From positions 62,001 through 126,000 of the forward strand of contig JAAROD010000029.1 of assembly GCA_012274445.1 (NCBI GenBank): a DNA stretch of 64,000 nucleotides, written 5' to 3'. How positions within the stretch are numbered: the first letter of the stretch is position 1; each line of letters opens with the position of its first letter. Position numbers and translations under genes: made by a program. Source of the DNA: Sclerotiophoma versabilis. Lineage: Eukaryota > Ascomycota > Dothideomycetes > Pleosporales > Didymellaceae. Under the pieces are notes generated by a model. The model made no database searches. It had not been told where the DNA came from and saw only the letters and a list, made by a program, of their open reading frames with translations. Positions 41,764-53,236 of the stretch are shown piece after piece.

Positions 41764-41770
41764 TATATAA
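41764..41770 (+). promoter_or_regulatory. TATA box of the dehydrin-like gene
   Basis: TATATAA followed by GG lies 148 bp upstream of the start codon. Downstream, the leader is CA-rich and free of ATG, consistent with an efficiently translated stress transcript. Confidence 0.65.
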
Positions 41771-41917
41771 GGAGCCATTGAGACCTCGAATATTCACCAT
41801 CATACATCCAAATAACAACCACTCACCACACCCAACCACCTCACACCAATACCTTACACCAATACCTCACCAACACCTACTTAGAAACCCCACTACTGCA
41901 ACAAACAAAAGATCAAC

Positions 41918-43893
41918 ATGACTGGAGCAATGGACAAGATTAAGGCTAAGGTCGAGAATGTCCTCCACAAGGACAAGGACACCACACATGACACCACACA
42001 CACTGGTACCACCGGTACTCACACCACTGGCACCACTGGCACCACTGGCACCACTGGCACTCACACAACTGGTTCCGGTCTGACCGGCTCAACACACAGT
42101 AAGTTGCCTCTCTTTGTTCTATAACGGCAGAATGCTAACAGCTTCCAGACGACCCCACCGGCCCTCACAGCTCGCACACTGCCAACAAGGCTGACCCTCG
42201 CGTTGACTCTGACCGTCTCGGCACAGCAGGCAACACTGCTGGTGCTGGTGGAGTTGGTGCTGGTCAGTATGGTACCACAGGTACTCACGGCACCACAGGC
42301 ACAACCGGCTCTGGCTTGACTGGTTCGCACACCACCCACGGCAGCGACCCCACCGGTCCTCACAGCTCGCACACTGCCAACAAGGCTGACCCTCGCGTTG
42401 ACTCTGACCGTCTCGGCACAGCAGGCAACACTGCTGGTGCTGGTGGAGTTGGTGCTGGCCAGTATGGTACCACAGGTACTCACGGAACCACTGGCTCTGG
42501 CCTGACTGGTACTCACGGCACCACAGGCACCCACGGCACCACCGGCTCTGGCCTGACTGGTTCGCACACCACTCACGGCAGCGACCCCACAGGGCCTCAC
42601 GACTCTCGTCTTGGCAACAAGGCTGATCCTCGTGTCGATTCTGACCGCTACGGTGCCGCTGGCAACACCACCAGTGCTGGTGGCTACGGTGCTGGCGTTG
42701 GTGGTCTCGGCAACGAGCACCACACTTCAGGTCAGCAAACCTACCAGACTGACGGCAAGAAGCTGCCAGACGCTCTCCTTGAAGATCAATCAAGGGCTGA
42801 ACATCACTCAGGTGCCGGCTTGACTCACAGCAGTCATACAAACACTGGCAACGGCCTCACTGGCTCCCGCACTCACGGCAGTGATCCCACCGGTCCTCAC
42901 GACTCCAAGCTTGCCAACAAGCTCGACCCTCGTGTTGACTCCGACCGCTACGGTTCTGCGGGTAACACCGCTGGTGCTGGCGGTGTCGGTGCCGGTCAGT
43001 ACGGATCTACTGGTACCCACGGCACTCACACTGGTTCTGGTGTGACCGGCCACAACACCACCGGCTCTGGTCTCACAGGTAGCCACGGCACCCACAACAC
43101 CACCGGCTCTGGCCTCACAGGTAGCCACGGCACCCACAACACCACCGGCTCTGGCCTCACAGGTAGCCACGGCACCCACAACACCACCGGCTCTGGTCTC
43201 ACAGGTAGCCACGGCACCCACAACACCACCGGCTCTGGCCTCACAGGTAGCCACGGCACCCACAACACCACCGGCTCTGGCCTCACAGGTAGCCACGGCA
43301 CCCACAACACCACCGGCTCTGGCCTCACAGGCACCCACGGTACCACTGGTTCCGGCTTGACTGGTAACTCCGGATACAGTGACCCCTCTGGTCCCCACGA
43401 CTCTCGTCTTGGTAACAAGGCCGACCCTCGTGTCGACTCTGACCGCTACGGTGCCGCTGGTAACACCACCGGTGCTGGCGGTGTCGGTGCCGGTCAGTAC
43501 GGATCTACTGGTACCCACGGCACTCACACTGGTTCTGGTTTGACTGGCCACAACACCACCGGCTCTGGCCTCACAGGCACCCACGGTACCACTGGTTCCG
43601 GCTTGACTGGTAACTCCGGATACAGTGACCCCTCTGGTCCCCACGACTCCCGCCTCGGCAACAAGGCCGACCCCCGTGTCGACTCTGACCGCTATGGTGG
43701 ACAGGGCAACACCTACGGCACCACTCAGGGCTCTGGCTTGACCGGAACCAACCACCCCGGTCAGGTTGGTAACTCCAACGCCAACAAGACTGCGGGACCT
43801 CACGGATCCGATCTCTTGAACAAGCTTGACCCTCGCGTCGACTCTGATCTTGATGGATCCAAGACCACTGGTGGTGACCGCACATACGGTTAA
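41918..43893 (+). CDS. Dehydrin-like DPR-motif repeat protein
   Basis: This Gly/Thr/His-rich hydrophilic protein of 641 residues resembles fungal dehydrin-like proteins carrying the DPR motif, which protect against osmotic, oxidative and freezing stress. Two exons, 41918-42098 and 42149-43893, join so that STH-NDPTGPHSS is restored. Seven modules contain the signature NK(A/L)DPRVDSD, usually preceded by DPTGPHDS or SDPSGPHDS and followed by RYG or RLG and a Gly/Ala spacer (AGNTAGAGGVGAGQYG). Between the modules are linkers made of TGSGLTG and GTHGT elements. There are no Cys or Trp residues in the joined protein and few large hydrophobics, as expected for a disordered protein. The N-terminus (MDKIKAKVENVLHKDK) may form an amphipathic helix. 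The promoter has TGACGT sites and a TATA box. Confidence 0.85.
43051..43331 (+). repeat. 42-bp coding tandem repeat, six copies plus a partial
   Basis: Units start every 42 bp at 43051, 43093, 43135, 43177, 43219, 43261 and 43303. The first six are complete; the seventh diverges after about 29 bases. Each unit encodes 14 residues (HNTTGSGLTGSHGT). Copies differ essentially at one synonymous base (the GGT/GGC of the Ser-Gly-Leu part), reading T C C T C C C in order. The recurrence of T every third copy suggests that a three-unit (126-bp) block was itself duplicated. Confidence 0.95.
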
Positions 43894-46261
43894 GCGACTC
43901 GTATGAACAGACGAGTGCAGCTGAAGGAATGAAATGGAAGGAATGATGACATGATATCCCCAGCAGTATGATGCTTAGCTTATGTTTAATTACGAATTTC
44001 AATGATGAATTTCAAACAATCTACATGCTCGTATGTGAAAGTGTGTACCGACTAGAGTATTCGAGCACTAAGTTTCTATTTGTTTCGAGTTACACAAACA
44101 CCTTTGACTGTAGGAACACGGAATGATCTGTTTGAGGGTAACCAAGCTTTCTAACTTGCATGCGTTGGCCATCCGCATGTCAAGAAGAAGAAGACCGTAT
44201 TGTAGCACAGGTGTCCAAGGAGCAGCTATGCCGCGTTGCCAGAGCAAAGACAGCCGCATTGGTGGAACAAATTGCCATTTCTACTGGCCGAGTAGCTGAA
44301 AGAATACACACACCTCCGAGGTTCACGACTTCAACCCTACATCCACGTTTGAGACATATTACACGTCAGTCGGCGCATAAAGTGCTGATCAAGACAGACC
44401 AGACTCTGCACAGCAGGACATTTTGAGAGCACCTTGGCTGAGTGGGTGGACGATTACAGACAAATAAGGCAGCATGCACAACGCACCGAGAGATAGTGGA
44501 GGTGGAATTAGTGAATGGGGTGTCGTTTTCATAGTGCGGGCTTAATACAGGTCTAAAGAGGCGTTAAGGTAGTGAATAGTAAAGGCCTTTGACTCGATGG
44601 GTCTGTTTGATGGGTTTCGCTGGCTGTCGGACTTGTGCGTTGTTTCGAGGAAACGGAAGGAGAAGGGCTTGTTCGATGGATGGATGGATGTGAGAGTAAG
44701 CTACATGGATTGTCTGCCATATGTGGAGTGAGTCGGTTGCACCGTGGGCGGATAGGTGCCTGCTGAGGTGCTACTGCGAGCATGTTCCGGGCTCGGAGAT
44801 TGTTCGCGTGGTACTGTATTGTAATGGATTGCTTGTGGCATGTCTTGTAATGCATACACTTCCCTTTTTGGGTAAGGACATGGTCAAGGGTGATTCACAG
44901 ACGAACACCTGATGAATGCTGTCGTCAGCCGTAAGCGAGTACCGCCAGTTTGTCTTCAGGAACGGAATGGCGGAAGATGTTTCCTAGGGCTTAGCAAGAT
45001 TATGCAACATGACCCTGCCAAGTGGTGGTTGAATCGGTCACAGTGTATGCAGTACAACGCAACACTCAGTATGCGTAGCTCTGGGTCATGACTGGCTGGG
45101 AGCAGATTGTTATAACGACCTTGAAGAAGACTAGTGCTCAACAAGAGCGCCGAAAATCGTGTTGAAGAGTACCTGCAACTCCTCTTCAACGTGCGTACAG
45201 GCTGCAGAGTCTGGACCGCTAAATAGTCTCACTACCGTTCTGCGTCGTAGCCGTGTAGCATGCTGAGAGCCATTCGGCTTCGACTTGCTGCATAACAGTC
45301 CAATTTTGTAATGCAAGTTACAGGTCGAGAAATGTGTGGTCAGAGTATGATGCAGATGCCACGAATGAGCTGAGAAGGAATGGAGTGACAAATAGTCGTA
45401 TACCACGAAGTATTTGTAGCTTTTACAATCCCATTGCATGGATTAGCGGGCGCGATGATGCAGGTGCGGCTAGCGCTGACGATACTCAGCAGCCAGAGTG
45501 AGGTGTTTGTGGTAGTCTTCTTATTTCCACACAGCCGCGTTGAAGGGAAGGAGCTGTAATCTGAAACGACGACTACAATTTGATATCCCTGAAGACTGAA
45601 GGCCTTTGGCTCACTGTACGATGATTTGTTGCAGTCCCAGAGACACTGTTCTGACCGCCGTGCTAGACTGAGATGGTCATGTGAGGCCATGACCAGGTAG
45701 CTGTCAACACTGCTGAAGTTGTGTTTTCGTGTCATGTATCGGGTCTTCAGTGCTTGTTGTCGAAACGAAGGACTCGAAGACGAGGTCGCGGTGCAACAAT
45801 GCTGCAGCAATGTATGGTCGTGCACAGTGGCTGCAGCAGGCAGGCTCGACTCTGATGGGTGCCTTGTGTATGTATAAGCCTGCGGCAGCAACAGCATCAG
45901 GAGTAAAGCAACCCTAAAGTAGAACGGGAGTCGTCATGGCGCGAATGTCACCTCGCAAAAGGCCGGCCGCCCGCAGTTGTCAGGCAAAGATGGCGTTCGC
46001 CTTACGGGCTGCATATCGGGTTAGCGCGTCGGCTTAGGGCTGGGGCGTTGCAGCGGAGTGAACGCGCACCTCCGTGTGTATAAGGCCGGACCTTCAGCTG
46101 TCAGCACTCTGTTATAGAGTCGTGTTCCATTTCTCCGGTGGCCTTTTGAGACCGAAAACTTGATCTTGTCAATACTCCGTGGTACTGCCGAGTCCTGGAC
46201 GCACTTCCAGTCTTGGAGACCTTGAGCCTGTGCCACCACCAACCAGCGCCCAAACGCCGTC
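43894..46261. other. Long intergenic region, bZIP promoter
   Basis: About 2.4 kb has no convincing gene. TATAAGG at 46079 lies 183 bp upstream of the bZIP start, and no ATG occurs between them; a second TATA-like element (TGTATAAG) is near 45870. Long regulated upstream regions are common for stress bZIP genes. Confidence 0.55.
46079..46085 (+). promoter_or_regulatory. TATA-like element of the bZIP gene
   Basis: TATAAGG lies 183 bp upstream of the start codon, in an otherwise GC-rich stretch. Confidence 0.45.
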
Positions 46262-47317
46262 ATGGACTACAGCTTCTACGGCGCTTCGCACCAGCCCTAC
46301 CATTACCTGGGCATGGCAACCGATGCCTACGCGAACACCGGTATTGATCCGGAGGCAATGCGCAGTGTGGTGAGTGCTTTAGCGCGGCCGTGCAGTTCGT
46401 CGTCGCTTCAGCGGCCCCGCTCGGCGCAAATGGTCGACCCTGTCTGACTGTGTCTTCACAGGAACCTCTCGATGCAGGACTGTTCCCAGGTAGCTATGAT
46501 GCCTTTACTTTCCACGGGCTGCCGACGCCGCAGCCCGCTGGCTCGCCAGACGATGCGATGCCAACTCCTCATCTCCTACCAACCGTTGGCAGCGTAGATT
46601 CTGGCCTAGGAGGGGAAATCGACGAGAGCGGCGGGGCCAGAGCGCGGAGCAGCAGCGAAGAGAAGGAGTCAAACCTCACGCCTGCGCAGAGCAGGCGGAA
46701 AGCGCAAAACAGAGCAGCGTATGCGCCTTCCGCCGTGTTTAACACCGGGTAACCAAGACCTTGCTAACCCATGATGTAGCCAACGCGCCTTCCGTGAACG
46801 TAAAGAACGCCATGTACGCGACCTCGAGGCCAAGCTCAGTGCCCTCGAAAACAACACACACTCCCTGCAGTCAGATAACGAGCGCCTGAAGCTGGCCCTG
46901 CAGCGCGCACGCACTGAAAACGAAATCCTTCGCGCGACGTCTGGCCACTCGCCCTCTTCATCGCGGAGGGTCTCGGCCAGCTATCCTTCGCCAGGTGCTC
47001 TCCTTCCAGACGAGGAGGCGGAGGAGGAGGGATACAACGTACAGTTACTCAGCAACGGCAGCGTTGTCAATGCAGCCGACAAAGACCACACTGCCTCGCG
47101 CCACAGGTTCAAGGGCAGAGAAGTACCAGCTGCACAGGCTTGGGACGTGATACAGTCGCACCCCTTAGTCAAGCAAGGTCTAGTCGATGTCACCGATGTT
47201 GTCGAACGTCTGCGAGGCACCGAGAAGTGTGACGGTCACGGACCTGTCTTCGAAGAGAGCACAATTTGGCAAGCCGTTGAAGAGTCTAGACGCAGTGGCG
47301 GGGATGAGCTCATTTAA
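46262..47317 (+). CDS. AP-1-like bZIP transcription factor
   Basis: This 300-residue bZIP regulator is of the fungal AP-1/Yap class. Three exons join in frame: 46262-46369, 46462-46718 and 46780-47317. The second intron (61 nt) interrupts the basic region exactly between NRAA and QRAFRERKERHV, a position I recognise as usual for this family. The basic region reads RRKAQNRAAQRAFRERK, including the AP-1 signature NxxAQxxFR, and the zipper follows (LEAKLSALENNTHSL, then SDNERLKLALQRA). The C-terminus has AWDVIQSHPLVKQGLVD and a short Cys-containing end (EKCDGHGPVFEE) that recalls one half of the Yap1 redox Cys-rich domain, but I see no second Cys-rich domain like that of Yap1, so oxidative control is uncertain. 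Targets are unknown. Confidence 0.9.
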
Positions 47318-49028
47318 TCATGGACCCCCAGTAGGTCACCGTCCTATTCTCCTATAAAAAGTTCAAGTTTCTTTCAAGCGCTTGCTTGAATAAGGGCGAA
47401 CTTATTCACGGCGTTGGCAGGGCCACAGCTGGCGGCACCGGACTGTAGGCATGGATCAGGAGTCTTGTTTATGTGACTGTGTTCACGGTCAGGGCGAATT
47501 GCTATTTACCCACAGATTGATTCCACGACATCGAATACCCCATGGTTTATACCACCTTGACTCTTCAAAGGCTGCACCGCAGCTCAATGCACAATTTAGC
47601 TTCCACATGCAGCTTCACCTCGAGTGTCTGTGTCCCCGGCGTACGCAAGAAAAAAGCACAAACGGCCCCGCATGCAATACTACAGCAACAGCTCTGATAC
47701 GGACGGCATGCCGGCCTGAGAAAGTTCATTATCCGAAACTTTGCTATCGGGCTTGTTCTCGAGTGTCGAATACAACCAAAACATAAGCCACTGCTGGTAT
47801 GTTCTGTGAGTATCGATTACACAGGACGAATGGTTGGCTCTGCAAAGGTGAAACGATAGCATAGACGTATTGAACACTTCATTTGTTCGAGGCTGGGGGC
47901 TTTCAATGACAGACGGTTAGCCTAACATTGCCCTCAACATCTTGCCTCAAGACATGGAACACAACAAAGCCTTCGCATCGCCATTCATAATAAAAGCTGG
48001 GCCACAAGCAAGGTCGAGCGAGCTATGTGGATGTGTACGTCAAACACCGAGCTTCTTAGGATCCCAGCTGTGCGACTACAGAATCGTCGATCAGATCTCA
48101 TGTTCGGTTCCAGCTTAGTGGCTGGCGGCGATCATGGCCACCTCCTATAGAGGTGAGTAAAGCAAGGGGTCCTCAAGCTGTGTCATCAAAAAGCAAGCAG
48201 CGCGGCAAGAACTGTCTTTCAAGGAAATTCAGCAACTTGTTTTTCCTGTCGACTACAGCCAACTTTCCCCGCTTTGCCACGCGTTCCATATAGCCTGGCG
48301 TGAGGCACATAGTCAGCATGCCATGCGGCATGTCAGCCACCGAACCAAACTGCGGTCACCTCTAAACCACTTCAAATCGACCTGCGAACCAGGCATCAGT
48401 CCTCGCGTCGGTATGGGCATTGCAGGATCGGTGATGACAATTCGTCGGCCTCGCTGTTGGAGGATCAAGACTTACAGTGGGCATCTAAACCTCCATGAAA
48501 TCTATACCAAAACTTGCGGAGGCCTCGATGCACCGCATGGAGCACGATCTCAGATAAGATGTACTAGAACTGCAAAGGCCATAACAGAGTTTGCATGATG
48601 TACAGACATATTCGCCAGACCATGTATCGCAATAGTCTAACAAAGTCTTGCGTGCATTATCGCTGAGCCTACGATTGGCCGGAGCTTTAGCCCGTCGAGC
48701 TTGACATCGAGCAACTGCTGTGTCGTGTGCTCAAACATCAAAAGCTCTGCGGGGCTAACCGAACGGATGTGTCCCGTGGTACACCCAGAAGGTTTCATGT
48801 GGTATATCGTCTTGCGCCGAAAGCGACGTCATGCTCCCCGCAGCTCCTTTGGGAAGGTGGGGGTGGGGCAGTCAATCGGCAGGGACGTGAGGTTGAGGCG
48901 CAGAGCTTCGAAAAGTTCCAGGCGTCAATCTGAGCACCACTACAACAGCCGTTAACTGGCATTCCTCGACTTTAGCCCTCGCAGTAAATACCAAAGTCTC
49001 CCCATACCCTCACACCACAACCGCCATC
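47318..49028. other. Long intergenic region, no gene
   Basis: About 1.7 kb holds only short, motif-free frames on both strands. The last 100 bp, with CA- and CT-rich sequence, is the likely leader of the phosducin-like gene. Confidence 0.55.
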
Positions 49029-49859
49029 ATGCAGATGCCAGACATGCCCATCAATGTCGAAGTCGACCCCAATGAAGACACAGAATGGAACGACATTCTG
49101 CGCAGCAAAGGCATCATTCCGGAGAAGCCGCCGTCGCCTACGCCTATGATCGAAGAGGCACTCAATGAAGCGCGCCGACTTGCACACGAGAACAGGTTAG
49201 AAGGGAAGGAGCTAGACGAGCTAGCCGAGCTAGAAGACGAGGAAGACGAGGACTTCCTCGAAAGCTATCGGTACGTGTGCACATGACAGCACCAAGACAC
49301 TGCTCTCCAGCCACTGAGGCGCACAATCGCTAACAACCCTGCCAGCCAAAAGCGCATGAACGAGCTCTCCTCCATCTCCTCCGCCAGCGTATACAACCAA
49401 GTGTACCACCTGCAGAAGCCCGACTACAGCCGCGACGTGACAGAAGCGTCGCAGAAATCGTGGATCCTCGTGCTCCTGACCTCGTCCACGGGGACAAACA
49501 CCGAGTCCCGCGTCGCTGCCGAGTCGTGGACGCTGCTCGCACAGCGCTTCGGCGACGTCAAGTTCTGCCAGATGCGCGCGGATCTGTGTATCGAGGGCTA
49601 TCCCGACCGGAACACGCCGACAATCCTGATATACAAGGACGGCGACATCAAGCGGCAAATAGTCACACTGCGGGAGCTCAATGGCGCGCGGACAAAAGCG
49701 GAGGATTGGGAGAAGGTGCTTGTGGATCTGGGCGCGGTGAAGATGGGGGACTCGAGGCTGAGCAAGAGGCCCGGGCAGGACGAGGAGGAGAAGACGACGG
49801 GGATACGCCAGGGGAAGACTATGGCGCAGGCAGACGGGGATGATAGCGACTGGGATTGA
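49029..49859 (+). CDS. Phosducin-like protein (Plp2/PhLP2 type)
   Basis: Phosducin-like proteins have a thioredoxin fold and help the CCT/TRiC chaperonin fold substrates such as actin, tubulin and G-beta. Two exons, 49029-49270 and 49346-49859, join as ESYR-QKRMNELSS to give 251 residues. The N-terminal helical part has TEWNDILRSKGIIPEK and a long acidic stretch (ELDELAELEDEEDED). The thioredoxin-like domain shows SWILVLLTSS, CQMRADLCIEGYPDRNTPT (in pieces) and TILIYKDGDIKRQIV, matching the cis-Pro region of the PhLP2 group. The C-terminus ends DDSDWD, a motif seen in this subfamily. There is no CxxC redox site, as expected for phosducins. Confidence 0.9.
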
Positions 49860-50497
49860 GCAGCGCACGTCGAATGCTAGAATAGGCGCATACGTGCCAC
49901 AGGAGGGGAATCCTCACCCTGGACTACTGCGACATGTTTACAAAGTCGTGCGTGTATAGTATAGTTGCGTCGAGGGATGCAAAGAGCTCGGAAACGTCTG
50001 GGCCTGGATCTAAGCGAAGGCGACTACGGTACGCAACGCAATACCGTCATATGTGCTCCACGACTACGGTACGATAAACCAAACGAGTTTCAAGGTTGCC
50101 CGTGCTTTCCCTGCGTTTACCTGCCATAGCATCCACCACCGACCGCGCTTCTGTTCATGTCGACTGCACTTATATTTGCCGGTGTGCATGGAACCAGTAC
50201 GCACGCAGCGTCTACCTGTGAAGTCACCAGCTCGTTTGTCAATTGCAACAGAAACGAGTGAGTGTAAGTACGTGTGTAGCAGCGAACGATTGGTTTCTTC
50301 GTGCATGCTATGTGTGTAAGGTCTATAACCCAAAATACGCACAACAATGTGTTGTACACTCGCCTGTCGTGCGCGATCTTCTTCCACCCTCTCTTTGAAC
50401 AGTATAAATCTCGCCTGTCCAGTACACCTGACTGGGGTTCTCCCGGCTGTACTTCTCTCCGTACCCACAAATTCCAGTTTTCAACTGGCGACCGCGC
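49860..50497. other. Convergent intergenic region, no gene
   Basis: The phosducin-like gene and the symporter gene converge here. Only chance frames are present. Confidence 0.55.
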
Positions 50498-52689
50498 TTA
50501 GAAGAACTTCCCGGTCTTACCGGTCTCGACATTATGCTCTAGCACAGTCGCGTTCTCATCAACGTCGAATGCGCCGGGACGAGTCATCTGGTGGGGCACA
50601 GGGCGGTCGAGCGCATCGAAGCGGTGGCCTCGTACCTTGGCCCAGACCCAAAGCGCAGAGATGCGGAGCGCGCATGCGCCAAAGGCCCAGAGCAGGCCGC
50701 CAAAGGGAGCGGCAACGAAGGCGCCTAGACTTGTAAGTATTGCGCCGAATGTTGGAAGTGGGTGCGAGCTCACCAAACGCACTCCAATCGTTAGCGTATA
50801 GACCACCCTCGAGCAGAAGAAGGCGGCTAGCTAGCGCGTTATCTCCGTTGTAGTAGACGAGGCCGAAGAGGTAGACTGTGAAGATTCCTCCAAGACCGCC
50901 GATGACGAAGTCAAAGCCGCGGTACCAGTAGAACTTTGAGCTCAGGCCGACCACCAAGCATGGCACGACTGCGGCGCTGACAAGGTCGCTGATGAGGAAG
51001 ATCTGCAAGATGTTTGGCGATCGAAGGGCGACGACGACGACGGGTATGATTATGGCGACCACGCAGGCACGGATGATCCAGATGTTGAGTTTGTTGCGGA
51101 ACAAGTCGTTCGAGCCGGTGGAAATCATGGCACTCTGGAAGGAGTCGAAGGCTGCAACGGAGAGCGAGATGGTCATCACGAGCACTACGCCAACAACCCA
51201 GTTGGGCAGCTGCGTGAGCAAGAGGAACAGGGAGAGAGACCCGGTTCCCTCGTCCTTCATGTCCCATGCGCCGCTCCATGCAGCCAACAGACCTGTGACA
51301 CCGACGAGCGTCAGGATGACAAGGACTCCGACTGTGGCGAGCGAGACACCGACCCAGAGGTCTTTGTCTGTGCGCGATGCGAATGTACGCATCCAGAATC
51401 CGGAGAGGAAGAAGTCGTTGGTCAGGATGGCGACAGGGAGGATGTACAGCAATTGCCATCCGAGCAGAGAGGAGTTAAGATATCCAGACTCCTCGATGAG
51501 TGGGCGCTGGATGTCTGTCTCCACGCCGACTGCAATCACACCGAGGATGATAAGGCCGAGGACCATGGCGCCTTGAATGTTGTCCGTTACGAAAGAAACC
51601 TTGAATCCGCCGAGAGAGGTGTAGATTGTGGTTACAGCACACTCAACGATGACTACAGGAAGTCCGTTCAGGCCGGTGAGCAGGTTGATGATCTGTTGGA
51701 GGGCGGAGAGCTCGGCGACCATGTACAAAAACATGGTGATAAGTGTGCAGAGACTCAGGAAGAGGCCTGCGACTGCGCCATAGCGTTGACGCGTCCATTC
51801 CGTGAGGACGAAACCTTCAGGGCATTTGCGCCGGATGATGGGTCCAAGAGCACCAAAAATCAGAAGTGGGAGAGCTGACGCGAGGGCATAGACCAAGATA
51901 CCTTGGACACCAGCGATAGTCGCGATTTCGGGGTAGGTAAAGAGAATACCAGAGCCGAGTGCTGTTCAGTGTAAGAGCCTAGGTCAGCTGTCTGTAACAA
52001 TAAGTTGAAGATAGGGGGAGTAGCGGCAGCACGTTCCTCACGCAAGTATTATCTTGATCGAGTTCCGACGGTGCTTCTCAGCTTCACTTTGACCAAAAAT
52101 AAGCTTTCTCAGCGAATGCTTATCGTGGTCGCAGATCTGCGCCCGCAGTGTAGCCGCCACAAAGACCACTCCCGGTATGCTGCTTAGCAGCAATCACGGA
52201 AGCAGCCTTTGCGAGAGATCTCAAATACGAACCTGAAGACTTGACTGTCGGTTTGCGCTCATTGAGCAGTAAATGCATGCACCTCGATCAGGTGATGTCG
52301 CCATGCCGAATCGATGCTGCCGCTGCTCTTCACGCTGGACGCGCTGTTACACGAATGCACTCACCCGAGGCGATGAAGTTGAGAGCGAGCGGTACGCCTG
52401 CGAGGTGTTAGCCTTTGTTCATGTACTCCAGCGGCAGTAGCAGCGTCAAGAGTTATGACGCATGATAGCTGAGATTCTGACCCTTCTGTGTACGGTTGCT
52501 AGATAGCCACTCAGTTTTCGACTGGTGTCGCAGTCGCCATGCGATATAGCATCCCAGGACCCTGATTCCTGGTTAGCCTTGTGGTTCCACGGTCGCACTA
52601 CTCCAGGTGTCTCCACATTTGACTTACAGGAATGCGCCGAGAGTCAGGTAGATGATGGCGTTAGACGCGGGTTGCGATGGTATGCCCAT
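50498..52689 (-). CDS. Sodium:solute symporter family transporter
   Basis: This is a plasma-membrane SSF transporter (PF00474) of 529 residues in five exons: 52689-52628, 52561-52482, 52397-52365 (33 nt), 51961-50774 and 50724-50498. Joins read LGAFL-VLGCYIAWRL, TQKG-VPLALNFIAS, NFIAS-ALGSGILFTYPEIA and WSAFG-AFVAAPFGG, all consistent with the fold. The body has the expected run of about a dozen hydrophobic segments, with an SSF-type TM8 region (VVLVMTISLSVAAFDSFQSA) and the GLNGLPVVIVECAVTTIYTSLGG stretch of TM5 (quoted in part). Known fungal SSF members carry urea or polyamines; the sequence does not decide the substrate. Intron 4 (51962-52364) is 403 nt, far longer than any other here. Confidence 0.87.
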
Positions 52690-53236
52690 GTTGCAAGATA
52701 TGTACAATTAGCTTCCAAGAATTTACACAGGTAAGGTTCGAAGCTGTCGTGATGCAGGTCATACAAGGTTGCAGTTCGAGCCGGAGAGTTGGGAACAGAA
52801 AGTTTTGCGTTCGGACCCCGCTAACGCTGGACGGGGAAGGTGCCGATGATGTCAAATATCAGATAGTGTTCTAGCCCTGTCTCGACTCCACGTGGGGAAG
52901 TGCGAGAGTTGATACAGAATTCGATGTTCGATGCTGCTCGTTCCAGCAAGGACACGCATCTCTTGACGCGCTCGGAGCAGAACAGCTTTGCACAGCACAA
53001 ACAGAGCTCAACGTACAGGGACGGATTGTAGAGTGGGATGGGCGAGTGATTTGCATTGAGAAGGTCATAAAGTAAACTGGTTCGCATTTTTGTTGATATC
53101 CGTGAGACGCCCCTACCGCTCCTGAACGCATGTAAATGCCACGATGTGTCGCTAGTCCCTCCAGCACGTCAGCGTGAAGCTTTCTGGAGTGCTCTACTAT
53201 GGAAGTTACTTCCTGCTCCTCACTGTCGCAGAGCCC
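52690..53236. other. Intergenic, symporter promoter and Snx3 3' region
   Basis: Both flanking genes are on the minus strand. No gene or clear element is seen in this stretch of about 550 bp. Confidence 0.5.

Larger units (their letters stand above)
40286..41917. other. Divergent intergenic region with stress-type promoter elements
   Basis: About 1.6 kb lies between the EI24-like and dehydrin-like genes, with only chance frames. The part next to the dehydrin-like gene carries two TGACGT core sites and a TATA box, listed separately, and a CA-rich leader (about 41806-41890). Confidence 0.55.

Noticed and set aside
42061..43803. Long minus-strand frames opposite the dehydrin-like gene
   Set aside because: They are repeat shadows of the coding array with no independent motif.
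45340..45897. 185-codon minus-strand frame upstream of the bZIP gene
   Set aside because: Low-complexity, no recognisable motif, and located in the likely bZIP promoter region.
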